Shown one piece after another: positions 28,481-36,510 of a stretch of 64,000 nucleotides of DNA; position 1 is the stretch's first letter, and every line of letters starts with the position of its first letter. The stretch lies in contig NZ_KB822576.1 in assembly GCF_000364605.1 (NCBI RefSeq), positions 186,001-250,000 of the forward strand. Direction: 5' to 3'. Made by a program: the position numbers and the translations under genes. The notes under the pieces are model-generated. The model was given only the letters and a program-made list of their open reading frames with translations. It was not told the DNA's origin and did no database searches. The stretch is from Nocardioides sp. Iso805N (GTDB lineage Bacteria > Actinomycetota > Actinomycetes > Propionibacteriales > Nocardioidaceae).

Positions 28481-29230
28481 TCACTGACCGTTCCATTGAG
28501 GTTGTCTCTTCTCCAGGAAGGCAGCGACGCCTTCCTGCATGTCCTGGGATGCCATCGTCGACTCGGCCGCCCGAGCGGTGGCCTGCCATCCGTGCTCGTC
28601 TGCTGCTTGGTGGAGCTCGGCGACGGCCGCGAGTGTGGTCCTGACCGCGAACGGGGACGAGCGACAGATGTCCTCAGCCACCCCCAGCGCGGTCTCGAGC
28701 GCGTGGCCCGGCTCCGCGAGGCGGCTGGCCAGACCCAGCGCGTACGCGCGCTCTCCACTGAGCTCGGCGCCGGTGACCAGCAGGTCTTTGGCGACGTGGA
28801 GCGGGAGTGCTCGAAGTGCCCTGAAGAGTGCCCCCGACGTCGCCACCAGCCCTCGCCGCGTCTCGGGCAGGGCGAAGCGGCAGTCGCTCGCGGCGACGAT
28901 GATGTCGCAGGCGAGCGCGATCTCGAATCCCCCGCCGAAGGCGACACCTTCCACGGCCGCGACGAGCGGCTTCGCGCGCTGCCGGCGGATCAGGCCGTAC
29001 TCACCGCCGCGCTCCGTGCGGGCGTCACGGCCGTTGACGAGGTCGGTGCCGGCCGAGAACAGCGACGTCGTGCCGGTCAGGACGCCGACCCAGAGTTCGG
29101 GATCGTCGTCGAGCCGGTTCAGCGCGGCATCGATCCCCAGCGCCGTGTCGACGTCGATGGCGTTGCGCTTCTCGGCCCGGTCGATCCGCACCACCAGGAT
29201 GCGGCCACGCTGCTCCGCGTGAACGGTCAC
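28481..29230 (-). CDS. Enoyl-CoA hydratase/isomerase family protein
   Basis: A 249-residue crotonase-fold protein. The oxyanion-hole loop is GTTSLFSAGTDLV, and the second is EGVAFGGGFEIALACDIIVA with the GGG/AFGGG turn. A Glu pair for hydration is not evident (RFALPETRRGLVATSGALF holds one Glu), so isomerase, hydrolase or dehydratase activity is possible. The GTG start overlaps the stop of the preceding 61-residue gene. It is the core enzyme of the TetR-divergent operon. Confidence 0.88.
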   Translation of the reverse strand: MTVHAEQRGRILVVRIDRAEKRNAIDVDTALGIDAALNRLDDDPELWVGVLTGTTSLFSAGTDLVNGRDARTERGGEYGLIRRQRAKPLVAAVEGVAFGGGFEIALACDIIVAASDCRFALPETRRGLVATSGALFRALRALPLHVAKDLLVTGAELSGERAYALGLASRLAEPGHALETALGVAEDICRSSPFAVRTTLAAVAELHQAADEHGWQATARAAESTMASQDMQEGVAAFLEKRQPQWNGQ

Positions 29231-29412
29231 GACGACTGCTCCGCGGTCGGCGGCAGACCCACGTGTGGGAACAGGTCGAGGAAGGAGCCGATGGTGATCC
29301 GCTTCCTAGCGTCCTCGCCGACGTTCTTGAACAGGTGCCGCAGCGTGTCCTGCGCATGGCCGAAGCCGCCCTTCATGTGCGAGGCGCCCGAATGCACCCA
29401 GGTCTTGTCCAT
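29227..29412 (-). CDS. Unknown 61-residue protein, first gene of the TetR-divergent operon
   Basis: A short protein (starts MDKTWVHSGASHMKGGFGHA) with two His-rich segments and no membrane helix. A good ribosome site, AAGGAG, stands 5 nt before the ATG, and the stop overlaps the next start as GTGA, both of which favour a real gene. It could also be a remnant of a longer enzyme. I do not recognise a family. Confidence 0.55.
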   Translation of the reverse strand: MDKTWVHSGASHMKGGFGHAQDTLRHLFKNVGEDARKRITIGSFLDLFPHVGLPPTAEQSS

Positions 29413-29436
29413 GCTTCTCCTTCGCGCTCCAAACCC

Positions 29437-29448
29437 GACAGATGTGTC
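29437..29448. promoter_or_regulatory. TetR-type operator, copy 1 (operon side)
   Basis: GACAGATGTGTC, a near-perfect 12-bp palindrome within a longer block that is shared with copy 2 at 21 of 23 positions (29433-29455 against 29479-29501). It lies 25 nt upstream of the operon ATG on the minus strand. Confidence 0.7.
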
Positions 29449-29482
29449 AGGTAAGCGCTGCGTATCGAGTGTGCGGATACCC

Positions 29483-29494
29483 GACAGATCTGTC
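29483..29494. promoter_or_regulatory. TetR-type operator, copy 2 (regulator side)
   Basis: GACAGATCTGTC, a perfect palindrome, 3 bp upstream of the TAAGGT -10 box of the TetR gene. Binding here would block the regulator's own promoter. The centre-to-centre distance to copy 1 is 46 bp. Confidence 0.75.
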
Positions 29495-29497
29495 AAG

Positions 29498-29503
29498 TAA
29501 GGT
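29498..29503 (+). promoter_or_regulatory. -10 box of the second TetR gene, leaderless
   Basis: TAAGGT, then 7 nt, then the ATG at 29511. It abuts operator copy 2. Confidence 0.65.
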
Positions 29504-29510
29504 GGCGGGC

Positions 29511-30173
29511 ATGACGAGCGGGGTTCGGAAGGCGCAGGCGTCCAAGTCGGACCCGGTCCGCCAGCCCGTGAGCGCCCGCGGACAGCGGACGCATGCAGCG
29601 CTCCTCAAGGCGGCGCGCGAGGCGTTCGAGCAACAGGGCTTCGGCGAGGTGAACGCCACCGAGATCGCGAGCCGCGCCGGCGTGGGCTACGGCTCCTTCT
29701 ACGCCTACTTCACCTCGCGAGACGACATCTTCACCGCCGTCGCCGACCAGTTCCTCCAAGAGGTGCACGACCTCTCGAGAGCACCGGCCGACGTCACCGA
29801 ACCGCTTGCGCGCTTCACCGCCGAGAACCAGCGGTTCTTCCGCCTCTACCGGAAGAATGCCCGGATGTTCCAGCTGGTCGAGGAGCGCGCTGCTGTCGAC
29901 GAGGAGTTCCGCACCGCGTGGCGCGCCCTTCGTCGCCAGTACGTCGGTCGGATGGCTCGCAACCTCAAGCGACTCGAGCAGCAGGGCGCCATCGAACAAG
30001 GCCTCGACCTGCCCTACACCGCCGAGGTGCTCTCGGCGATGGTGGAGCGGGCTGCGCATCTCTCAGCCCTGGTGCCAGAACAGGACGACATCAGGCTGCT
30101 GCAGGCGCTCGAGGACACCTGGAGCCGCGCCCTGGGCTACGCGGGCCGTTCGCTCGATACTTGGGAGGCATGA
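29511..30173 (+). CDS. TetR-family repressor of the divergent enoyl-CoA hydratase operon
   Basis: A 220-residue TetR protein: THAALLKAAREAFEQQGFGE, then ATEIASRAGVGYGSFYAYFT and SRDDIF, followed by a helical ligand domain. Two copies of an almost identical operator lie in the divergent gap, one over its own promoter and one at the operon's, so autoregulation plus control of the ECH operon is inferred. Given the ECH target, a CoA thioester or a related xenobiotic acid is a plausible ligand. It overlaps the VOC gene by ATGA. Confidence 0.88.
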   Translation: MTSGVRKAQASKSDPVRQPVSARGQRTHAALLKAAREAFEQQGFGEVNATEIASRAGVGYGSFYAYFTSRDDIFTAVADQFLQEVHDLSRAPADVTEPLARFTAENQRFFRLYRKNARMFQLVEERAAVDEEFRTAWRALRRQYVGRMARNLKRLEQQGAIEQGLDLPYTAEVLSAMVERAAHLSALVPEQDDIRLLQALEDTWSRALGYAGRSLDTWEA

Positions 30174-30586
30174 CGTCCCGACTCACCGAGATCAACGTCG
30201 ACTGCATGGATCCCCACCGGCTCGCAGGCTTCTGGTGCGCGGCGCTCGGTTACTCGGTCCTCGAAGCCACCGACAGCCTCGTCGAGATCGGCCCAGACCG
30301 TCGGCCCGATGCACAACTGCTGGACGCCGTGCGCCGCGAGCCGGTCGCAGCATCGCTGTTCTTCGCGTTGGTCCCTGAACGCAAGAAGGTCAAGAACCGT
30401 CTGCACTTCGACCTCTCGCCGATCGATTGCACACAGGCCGACGAGATCGCCAGGCTTGAGGCGTTGGGAGCGCAGCGCGCGGACGTCGGCCAGACCGGCG
30501 CCGAGTCGTGGGTGGTGATGGCCGACCCGGAGGCGAACGAGTTCTGCGTACTCCGCAGCCTGGCACCGGGCCAGTTCGACGTGTGA
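30170..30586 (+). CDS. VOC-family (glyoxalase-like) protein
   Basis: A 138-residue vicinal-oxygen-chelate fold protein with INVDCMDPHRLAGFWCAALG in the first module and RLHFDLSPID and VVMADPEANEFCVL in the second, as in the glyoxalase-like domain group. Metal ligands are only partly evident (His and Glu near 83 and 128). The ATG overlaps the TetR stop, so it is made with the regulator. Confidence 0.85.
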   Translation: MTSRLTEINVDCMDPHRLAGFWCAALGYSVLEATDSLVEIGPDRRPDAQLLDAVRREPVAASLFFALVPERKKVKNRLHFDLSPIDCTQADEIARLEALGAQRADVGQTGAESWVVMADPEANEFCVLRSLAPGQFDV

Positions 30587-30643
30587 GGCACCCATCCCTC
30601 CGCTGCCCATGATCGTCGCGGGGAACACCCGAGTGACTGGCGC

Positions 30644-30649
30644 TACCGT
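30644..30649 (+). promoter_or_regulatory. -10 box of the ROK gene, leaderless
   Basis: TACCGT, then 6 nt, then the GTG at 30656. Confidence 0.6.
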
Positions 30650-30655
30650 GGCGCC

Positions 30656-31876
30656 GTGACCAACGAGCTTGCCGAGGAGCCCGACACCGCGCCGAGCGGC
30701 AAGGCCGTCCGCGCGGTCCGGACTGCGCTGTTGGTGCACGGCCCCCAGTCACGTGCAGAGCTTCAGAAGCGCACCGGTCTTGCCCGCTCCACGGTCGCCC
30801 GGGTTGCGCAGACCCTCGTCGACCAAGGCGTGGTGCGGGAGGTCACCGCTCCACACCGTTCGGCCCGGGGACGGCGGCCGGTGCTCCTCGCTCTGAACAG
30901 CTCCGACGATCTTGTCGGGTGTCTGGTGCTCTCGCACCGCGAGCTTCGAGCCTCGGTCCTCACCCTGGACGGGAAGACCGTGGCTGACGTTCGAGCCCCC
31001 ACCGATCCGCTCTCGGCGGATTTCGACCTCGTCGGGTGCAGCGAGAGCCTCCTGCAATCAGCGATGACCTCCATCGATGCCGCATCCTCCCGCCTGATCG
31101 GCGTGGCCCTCGCCGTCCCAGGCCCCTACCAGCCCGGCGTCGGCCTTGTCGGCGTCCAGGAGCTCGCCGACCAGGTGCACCACATCCGCGGGGGCCAGCG
31201 GCTGCCCACCTGGATGACCCGTGACCCAGAAGTCGAGCTGGCCGACCGACTGCGCGTCCCGGTCGTCGTGGAGAACGACGCCAATCTGGCCAGCGTCGGC
31301 GAACACGGTTGGGGCGCCGCCCGCGAAGCCCGCATCGCTGTGGTCGTCACTCTGTACGACGGGTTCGTCGGTGCCGGTCTGGTCCTCAACGGCGAGCTGT
31401 GTCGAGGCGCGGCCGGCATGGCCGGCGAGATCGCACACGTGAGCGTCGTCGAAGACGGGCCGCGATGCATGTGCGGGCGCACCGGCTGCCTGGCCGCTGT
31501 CTTCGCCACCACCGAGCTGCGGGCGCCTGTCCAGGAGGGCAGTGGCCCTCTTCAACTCGTCGACGTGTTCACCCGGGCGGCGTTCGGCGGCTCCGCCGTT
31601 CTACCTGCGTTGCTGGACGCCACCCGGCACGTCGGCAAGGTACTCGCGGACCTCTCGATCTGGCTGAACCCTGACGTCATCGTCATCGAAGGACTCGACC
31701 CACGCGTTGCCGAGCGCGTCATCGCGATCTTGGAGGCCGAGATCGACGCGCGCGCCGGCCATGCCGTGGCGCGGAGCACCCGAGTGCTCGCCGGCACCCT
31801 GGGTGAGGACGCCACGGTCCTCGGCGGACTGGCCTCGGTGCGCCAGCGGTTGGCCATGTCAACCAACCACGGCTGA
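30656..31876 (+). CDS. ROK-family transcriptional regulator
   Basis: A 406-residue protein with an N-terminal winged helix (PQSRAELQKRTGLARSTVAR) and a ROK sugar-kinase-like domain: VVVENDANLASVGE (catalytic-type Asp), AGMAGEIAHVSV, the zinc motif CMCGRTGCLAAV and LGEDATVLGGLASV. Such proteins repress sugar-utilisation genes and release DNA on binding a sugar. The next gene in the same direction is a secreted GH3 glycosidase, which is its probable target. The start follows a TACCGT box by 6 nt. Confidence 0.9.
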   Translation: MTNELAEEPDTAPSGKAVRAVRTALLVHGPQSRAELQKRTGLARSTVARVAQTLVDQGVVREVTAPHRSARGRRPVLLALNSSDDLVGCLVLSHRELRASVLTLDGKTVADVRAPTDPLSADFDLVGCSESLLQSAMTSIDAASSRLIGVALAVPGPYQPGVGLVGVQELADQVHHIRGGQRLPTWMTRDPEVELADRLRVPVVVENDANLASVGEHGWGAAREARIAVVVTLYDGFVGAGLVLNGELCRGAAGMAGEIAHVSVVEDGPRCMCGRTGCLAAVFATTELRAPVQEGSGPLQLVDVFTRAAFGGSAVLPALLDATRHVGKVLADLSIWLNPDVIVIEGLDPRVAERVIAILEAEIDARAGHAVARSTRVLAGTLGEDATVLGGLASVRQRLAMSTNHG

Positions 31877-32220
31877 ACTGCCGCTCTCCAGCCCACAACG
31901 GCACCGAGGCGCAGGCAGATCAATCCTAGCGATTATGCATGAATCGGTCATTTATCCCGGGATGAAGCGGATTCTTTCAGCCTCATTGACGCGTGACGCA
32001 CGCCACTTTTAGAGTCCGAGAACCGATGGTCCGCGAGGTTCGAGCGTTGCGACCCAGCGCCTCAAGCCCCCGTAGACATGCCGATCCGGGCTTGCTCTCG
32101 GAGCGCTCACCCGTGCGCTCAAGCCTGCGACGCATGCTGCCTCGGCCACGTGCCGAGCCAGGGTCAGCGGGGTTCTTGCTGGTCCCTCACCGCCGAGTGC
32201 CCTGAAGAAAGGCTTCCTCG
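31877..32220. other. 344-bp gap between the ROK gene and the GH3 gene
   Basis: It contains an AT-richer patch (31925-31985), a perfect palindrome ATCCCGGGAT (31954-31963) that could be an operator, and a sigma-70-type promoter at 31986-32015. The remaining 200 nt is a long leader in which I see no further gene. Confidence 0.5.
31986..32015 (+). promoter_or_regulatory. Promoter of the GH3 glycosidase gene
   Basis: TTGACG (31986-31991), an 18-bp spacer and TAGAGT (32010-32015), the best -35/-10 pair in the window. It implies a leader of about 200 nt. ATCCCGGGAT lies 23 bp upstream of the -35. Confidence 0.6.
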
Positions 32221-35196
32221 ATGACAACACGACCACGACACATCGCGTACGCCGTAGCCTCCTCGGCTACAGCCATCGCGATGGGCGCCGCCCTCACGGC
32301 CGGGGCGGGCGATGCGGCAGCGGCCGCACCTCCCCACCTCGCAGCCGCTGCCGTCAGCTCCGCCACCGCGCGAATTCCAGCGGTGACAGGTGACGCGCGT
32401 GTCGACAAGCTGCTGACCCAGATGACGCCGACCGAGAAGATGACCCTCCTGTCCGGCGCCAGTGAGGATGCCTCGACCAACGAGTACGAGGCCGGCTACC
32501 TGCCCGGCGTTCCCCGACTCGGAATCCCCTCGTTGCGGCTCACCGACGGGCCACCGGGCATCGCCACCAGGCGCACGTCCACCGGCATGACCTCGACGAT
32601 GGGCGTCGCAGCGACCTTCGATAACGCCCTCGCCCAGGAGAACGGCAAGGTCATCGGCCGCGATGCGCGAGCGCTGGGCCAAGACGTCGCGCTGGAGCCG
32701 TTCATCAACATCGACCGCGACCCGACGACGGGGCGCGGCTGGAACACGTTCGGCGAAGACCCTCTCCTGACCGGGTCCACCGGAGCCAGCGAGATCAAGG
32801 GCATCCAGAGCCAGGGCGTGATGGCCCAGGCCAAGCACTACATCGCCTACGACGGTGCCAGCGGGAACGTCGTGGTCGATCAGCAGACACTGCACGAGAT
32901 CTACCTGGCGCCGTTCCAGGACGCGGTCGACGCCGGCGTCGCCTCCATCATGTGCTCCTACAACGCCGTGAACGGGCCGGCGGCGTGTGGGAACTCCACC
33001 ACGCTGCAGACGATCCTGCGCGGCCAGCTCGGCTTCAAGGGCTTCGTCACTTCCGACTGGGGCGCGAACCACGCCACCGACTTCCTGGCCAAGGGCCTCG
33101 ACATGGAGATGCCCGGCAATGGACTCGGCGGCGTGATCCCGCAGTACTTCTCGCAGGCCAACCTCACCCAAGCGCTCAATGCAGGCACCATCACTGAGGC
33201 AGAGATCAACACCGCGGTCGGCCGGATCCTCTACGAGTACGACCGCTTCGGCCTGCTCGACGGCAAGTCGAAGCACACCGTCACCGCAGAGTCGATCACT
33301 CAGAACGCGACCGTCGTCAAGCAGACCGGTGAGGAGTCCGCCGTACTCCTCAAGAACACCGGCAACGCCCTGCCGCTCAGCACCTCGGCACTGTCGGCCC
33401 TCGCCCTGATCGGGCCGGGCGCCGGCCAGACCATCGCCGAAGGCGGCGCCGGGGAGAGCTCGACCGGGCGCGCTGACCGCTGGATCGGCACGGTCGACAC
33501 GCTCAAGAAGGCAGCACCGAACGCCGCGATCACCTACCGGCCGGGAGACGACCTGACCGGTACGCCGGTGCCCGCGTCAGCGCTGAGTCACGACGGGCAG
33601 CCGGGTCTGCTGCGCACCACGACAGCCTCCGGCGACACCGCAGTCGACGACCAGCTGAACTTCACGACCGCCCAGGGCAACGCCCTGCCGGCAGGCTCTG
33701 CCCACACCTGGACCGGCCAGATCACCGCACCCGAGGATGGCACGTACTCGATCAACTTCGGCGAGCTCGGCACCACCGGCACCGTCTCCATCGATGGCAA
33801 GCAGGTCGTCGCCACCGACAGCTTCATCACCGGCGCGCCGCGTTACGGCACGGTCAAGGCCGGAGATGCCGGCCCGCTGCCGACCACCGACGGCTTGAAC
33901 AACAAGCGCGCATCGGTCGACCTGACCGCCGGCGCCCACGACATCACCATCACCCAGACCCCCGACGTGTCGGGCGACCCGGTGCAGGTCCACCTGTTCT
34001 GGACCACGCCGACCCAGGCCCAGGCGAATCACGACGCCGCGGTCAAGGCCGCCAAGAACGCCGACACCGCCGTCGTCTTCGCCTACGCCGATGCACAGGG
34101 CGGCAACCTCACCACGCCGCTCCCGGACGACCAGGACGAGCTGATCGAGGACGTGGCGGCGGCGAACCCCAACACCATCGTCGTCCTTCAGTCGAACGCA
34201 CCCGTCGCGATGCCGTGGCTCTCACGGGTCAAGGCGGTCCTCGAGGGCTGGTTCCCCGGTGACGAGGGCGGTTGGTCGTTCGCGGACCTGCTCACCGGCG
34301 CAGCGAACCCCAGCGGTCGGCTGCCGTTCACCTGGCCGGCCGCGGCCTCTCAAGGCGTAGCCAGCGACCCGGCCCACCCTGAGCGCTCCTCGCGGGGTGT
34401 CGACCCGGGCACGAGCACGCCCTGCACCGCACCGTCCACCTTCGGCAGCATCCCCGACTGCGAGACCGACTACTCCGAAGGAGTCGACGTCGGCTACCGC
34501 TGGTACGCCGCGCAGCACGAGACACCACTGTTCCCGTTCGGCTTCGGCCTCTCCTACGCGAGGTTCTCCTACTCCGGGCTGAGGATCACATCCGCCAGCG
34601 ACGGGGGCTTCAACGTATCGGTGCAGGTCAAGAACGTCGGGACCAGGGCCGGCTCAACCGTGCCGCAGGTCTACCTCGGGGCGCCGGCCCACAAGGCGGC
34701 CGGTGTCCAGTTCGCGCCCGTCGCCCTTGCCGGCTACGGCCGAGTGATGCTCGGCGCCGGGAGGTCGACGACGAAGACGATTCACGTCGGCAAGCGGCAG
34801 CTCGAGTACTGGTCGACGGCCGGCAACGCCTGGCGGCTTGCCACCGGCCCGCGTACGGTCCGGGTCGCCGACTCCGCAACCGCCAACGGCCCTTCCTCAA
34901 GGGTCACCGTCGTCGCGGGACATCTGAGGCCCTCCAAGAGGCCTCATGTGACCGGTAAGCCACGTGTAGGCCAGAGGCTGCGCGTCTCGAAGCTGACGTG
35001 GAGTGTCCAGGGCGTGGAGGTCAGGTATCAGTGGCTCCGCAACGGAAAGGCGATCGCGCACGCATCCCACGCCACCTACCGCGTTCGTCCAGCCGACTAC
35101 CGAACGCGCGTCTCTGTTCGCATCACTGCGGAGAAGAGCGGCTACGCGCCGGGAGAGGTGACGGCCAAGGGCGTCCGGGTGAACCAGCGACGCTGA
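32221..35196 (+). CDS. Secreted GH3 beta-glycosidase with PA14 and C-terminal Ig-like domain
   Basis: A 991-residue exported enzyme. The signal peptide is about 1-35 (AYAVASSATAIAMGAALTAG, cleavage near AAAAA). The GH3 barrel contains RLTDGPPGIATRR, QAKHYIAYDGA (Lys-His), and the nucleophile D279 in FVTSDWGANH. A PA14-like insert (about 455-590, TWTGQITAPEDGTYSINFGE) sits in the second alpha/beta domain. A fibronectin-III-like domain follows (SVQVKNVGTRAGSTVPQVYL). The last 85 residues form an Ig-like module (YQWLRNGKAIAHASHATYRV) typical of actinobacterial surface proteins. It removes terminal sugars from oligosaccharides or glycosides; specificity is unknown. A 13-bp-stem terminator follows. 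Confidence 0.93.
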   Translation: MTTRPRHIAYAVASSATAIAMGAALTAGAGDAAAAAPPHLAAAAVSSATARIPAVTGDARVDKLLTQMTPTEKMTLLSGASEDASTNEYEAGYLPGVPRLGIPSLRLTDGPPGIATRRTSTGMTSTMGVAATFDNALAQENGKVIGRDARALGQDVALEPFINIDRDPTTGRGWNTFGEDPLLTGSTGASEIKGIQSQGVMAQAKHYIAYDGASGNVVVDQQTLHEIYLAPFQDAVDAGVASIMCSYNAVNGPAACGNSTTLQTILRGQLGFKGFVTSDWGANHATDFLAKGLDMEMPGNGLGGVIPQYFSQANLTQALNAGTITEAEINTAVGRILYEYDRFGLLDGKSKHTVTAESITQNATVVKQTGEESAVLLKNTGNALPLSTSALSALALIGPGAGQTIAEGGAGESSTGRADRWIGTVDTLKKAAPNAAITYRPGDDLTGTPVPASALSHDGQPGLLRTTTASGDTAVDDQLNFTTAQGNALPAGSAHTWTGQITAPEDGTYSINFGELGTTGTVSIDGKQVVATDSFITGAPRYGTVKAGDAGPLPTTDGLNNKRASVDLTAGAHDITITQTPDVSGDPVQVHLFWTTPTQAQANHDAAVKAAKNADTAVVFAYADAQGGNLTTPLPDDQDELIEDVAAANPNTIVVLQSNAPVAMPWLSRVKAVLEGWFPGDEGGWSFADLLTGAANPSGRLPFTWPAAASQGVASDPAHPERSSRGVDPGTSTPCTAPSTFGSIPDCETDYSEGVDVGYRWYAAQHETPLFPFGFGLSYARFSYSGLRITSASDGGFNVSVQVKNVGTRAGSTVPQVYLGAPAHKAAGVQFAPVALAGYGRVMLGAGRSTTKTIHVGKRQLEYWSTAGNAWRLATGPRTVRVADSATANGPSSRVTVVAGHLRPSKRPHVTGKPRVGQRLRVSKLTWSVQGVEVRYQWLRNGKAIAHASHATYRVRPADYRTRVSVRITAEKSGYAPGEVTAKGVRVNQRR

Positions 35197-35203
35197 TCCA
35201 GGC

Positions 35204-35250
35204 GACGGGACGACGGCGTCCTCGCTCCACAGGCCGTCCGTCGTCCCGTC
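35204..35250. terminator. Terminator between GH3 and the RNA methyltransferase gene
   Basis: GACGGGACGACGG (35204-35216) pairs perfectly with CCGTCGTCCCGTC (35238-35250) around a 21-nt loop, in the gap between the two convergent genes. Confidence 0.8.
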
Positions 35251-35256
35251 TCCCCA

Positions 35257-36510
35257 TCACCGCAGGTCAGAGCCGGTTTTCTCCAGCAGCGCGACGCATT
35301 CGACGTGGTGCGTCATCGGGAACAGGTCGAACCCCCGCAGGCTCGTCAACCGGTAGCGGTGCTCGGCGAAGATCGCCACGTCACGCGCGAGCGCCGCCGG
35401 GTCACAGGCGACGTAGGCGACCGCCCGCGGTTCACGGTCGGCCACAGCCTCCACGACCGGCCGCCGAGCGCCTTCGCGCGGCGGGTCGAGCACCACCAGG
35501 TCGAACCGCTCCGGGAAGGAGTCGAGCACGTCGGCGACGTCGCCGACGCTCACCTCCGCTGTGGGCACGTTCTGGCGGGAGTACGCCGAGGCTGTCGGCT
35601 CCCCCTCGATCGCCACCACCCGGCCGGACTCCCCCACCCGGTCGGCCAGGAAGGCGGCGAACAGGCCGACGCCGGCGTAGAGGTCGAGCACCGACTCGCC
35701 CGGCCGCGGGTCGAGCGCACCGAGCACCGCCTCGACCAGGGCGGTCGGTGCACCCGGGTGCACCTGCCAGAAGCCGTCGGCGGCCACGTCGAAGACGTGC
35801 GTCGTACCGGCTGCGCTGACGGTCTCCGTGACGGTCCGGGGGTCGGATGTCTCCTGAGGATCGCGCGCTGCCCCGGTGTCGAACGACTCCCGGGCATCGG
35901 GGCGGGCGATGAGGCAGTCGTCGATGGCGATGACGTCGTGGGAGCGGTACTTGCGCATCCCCTTGCCCGGTCCGACATAGCGCTGCCGGGTGCGCCAGCG
36001 CAGCCCGTCGACGTCGCCCGGCACCGCCTCGACCTCGAGGCCCGCGACCAGCGGGTCGGCGGCGTCGAGCCTGGCCAGCCGGACCAGCTGCTCGCGCACC
36101 ACGGCGGCCTTGAGCTCACGCTGGGCGGGCACCGCTACATGTTGGAAGTCGCAGCCCCCGCAGCCGCCAGGACCGGCGTATCGGCACGGAGCCTCGACGC
36201 GGTCCGGCGACGCCTCGAGTACGTCGACGGCATCGGCGCGCCAGAACCGGTCGCCCTCGCCGCCTTCGGTGATCTCGATGATGACCCGCTCACCCGGCAG
36301 CGCGTGCCGGACGAAGACCACGCGCGTCTCCAGCACCTCGGCGTCGAGTGCACTCGAGGTCACCCGCGCGACCACGTGGCCACCGTGCGCCACCGGCCCG
36401 GCGGTCACCTCGAAGCGCTCCCCGACCCGAGAGCGGCCGCGAGCCTGCTTGGCACGGGCCTGGCGACCCCGGTTGTGGTGCGGGCGGCGGTCGCCGCGGG
36501 CGGTGCTCAC
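35257..36510 (-). CDS. Class I SAM-dependent RNA methyltransferase (TrmA/RlmD family, 4Fe-4S)
   Basis: A 417-residue RNA m5U methyltransferase-like protein: an N-terminal TRAM-like domain, the Fe-S cysteines CRYAGPGGCGGC plus DDCLIA, the SAM motif VLDLYAGVGLFAAFL, LDPPREGARRP, and the catalytic cysteine in YVACDPAALARD. These enzymes methylate uridine C5 in tRNA or 23S rRNA; which RNA is not decided by sequence alone. The GTG start (36510) overlaps the APC transporter stop as GTGA. Confidence 0.92.
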   Translation of the reverse strand: MSTARGDRRPHHNRGRQARAKQARGRSRVGERFEVTAGPVAHGGHVVARVTSSALDAEVLETRVVFVRHALPGERVIIEITEGGEGDRFWRADAVDVLEASPDRVEAPCRYAGPGGCGGCDFQHVAVPAQRELKAAVVREQLVRLARLDAADPLVAGLEVEAVPGDVDGLRWRTRQRYVGPGKGMRKYRSHDVIAIDDCLIARPDARESFDTGAARDPQETSDPRTVTETVSAAGTTHVFDVAADGFWQVHPGAPTALVEAVLGALDPRPGESVLDLYAGVGLFAAFLADRVGESGRVVAIEGEPTASAYSRQNVPTAEVSVGDVADVLDSFPERFDLVVLDPPREGARRPVVEAVADREPRAVAYVACDPAALARDVAIFAEHRYRLTSLRGFDLFPMTHHVECVALLEKTGSDLR

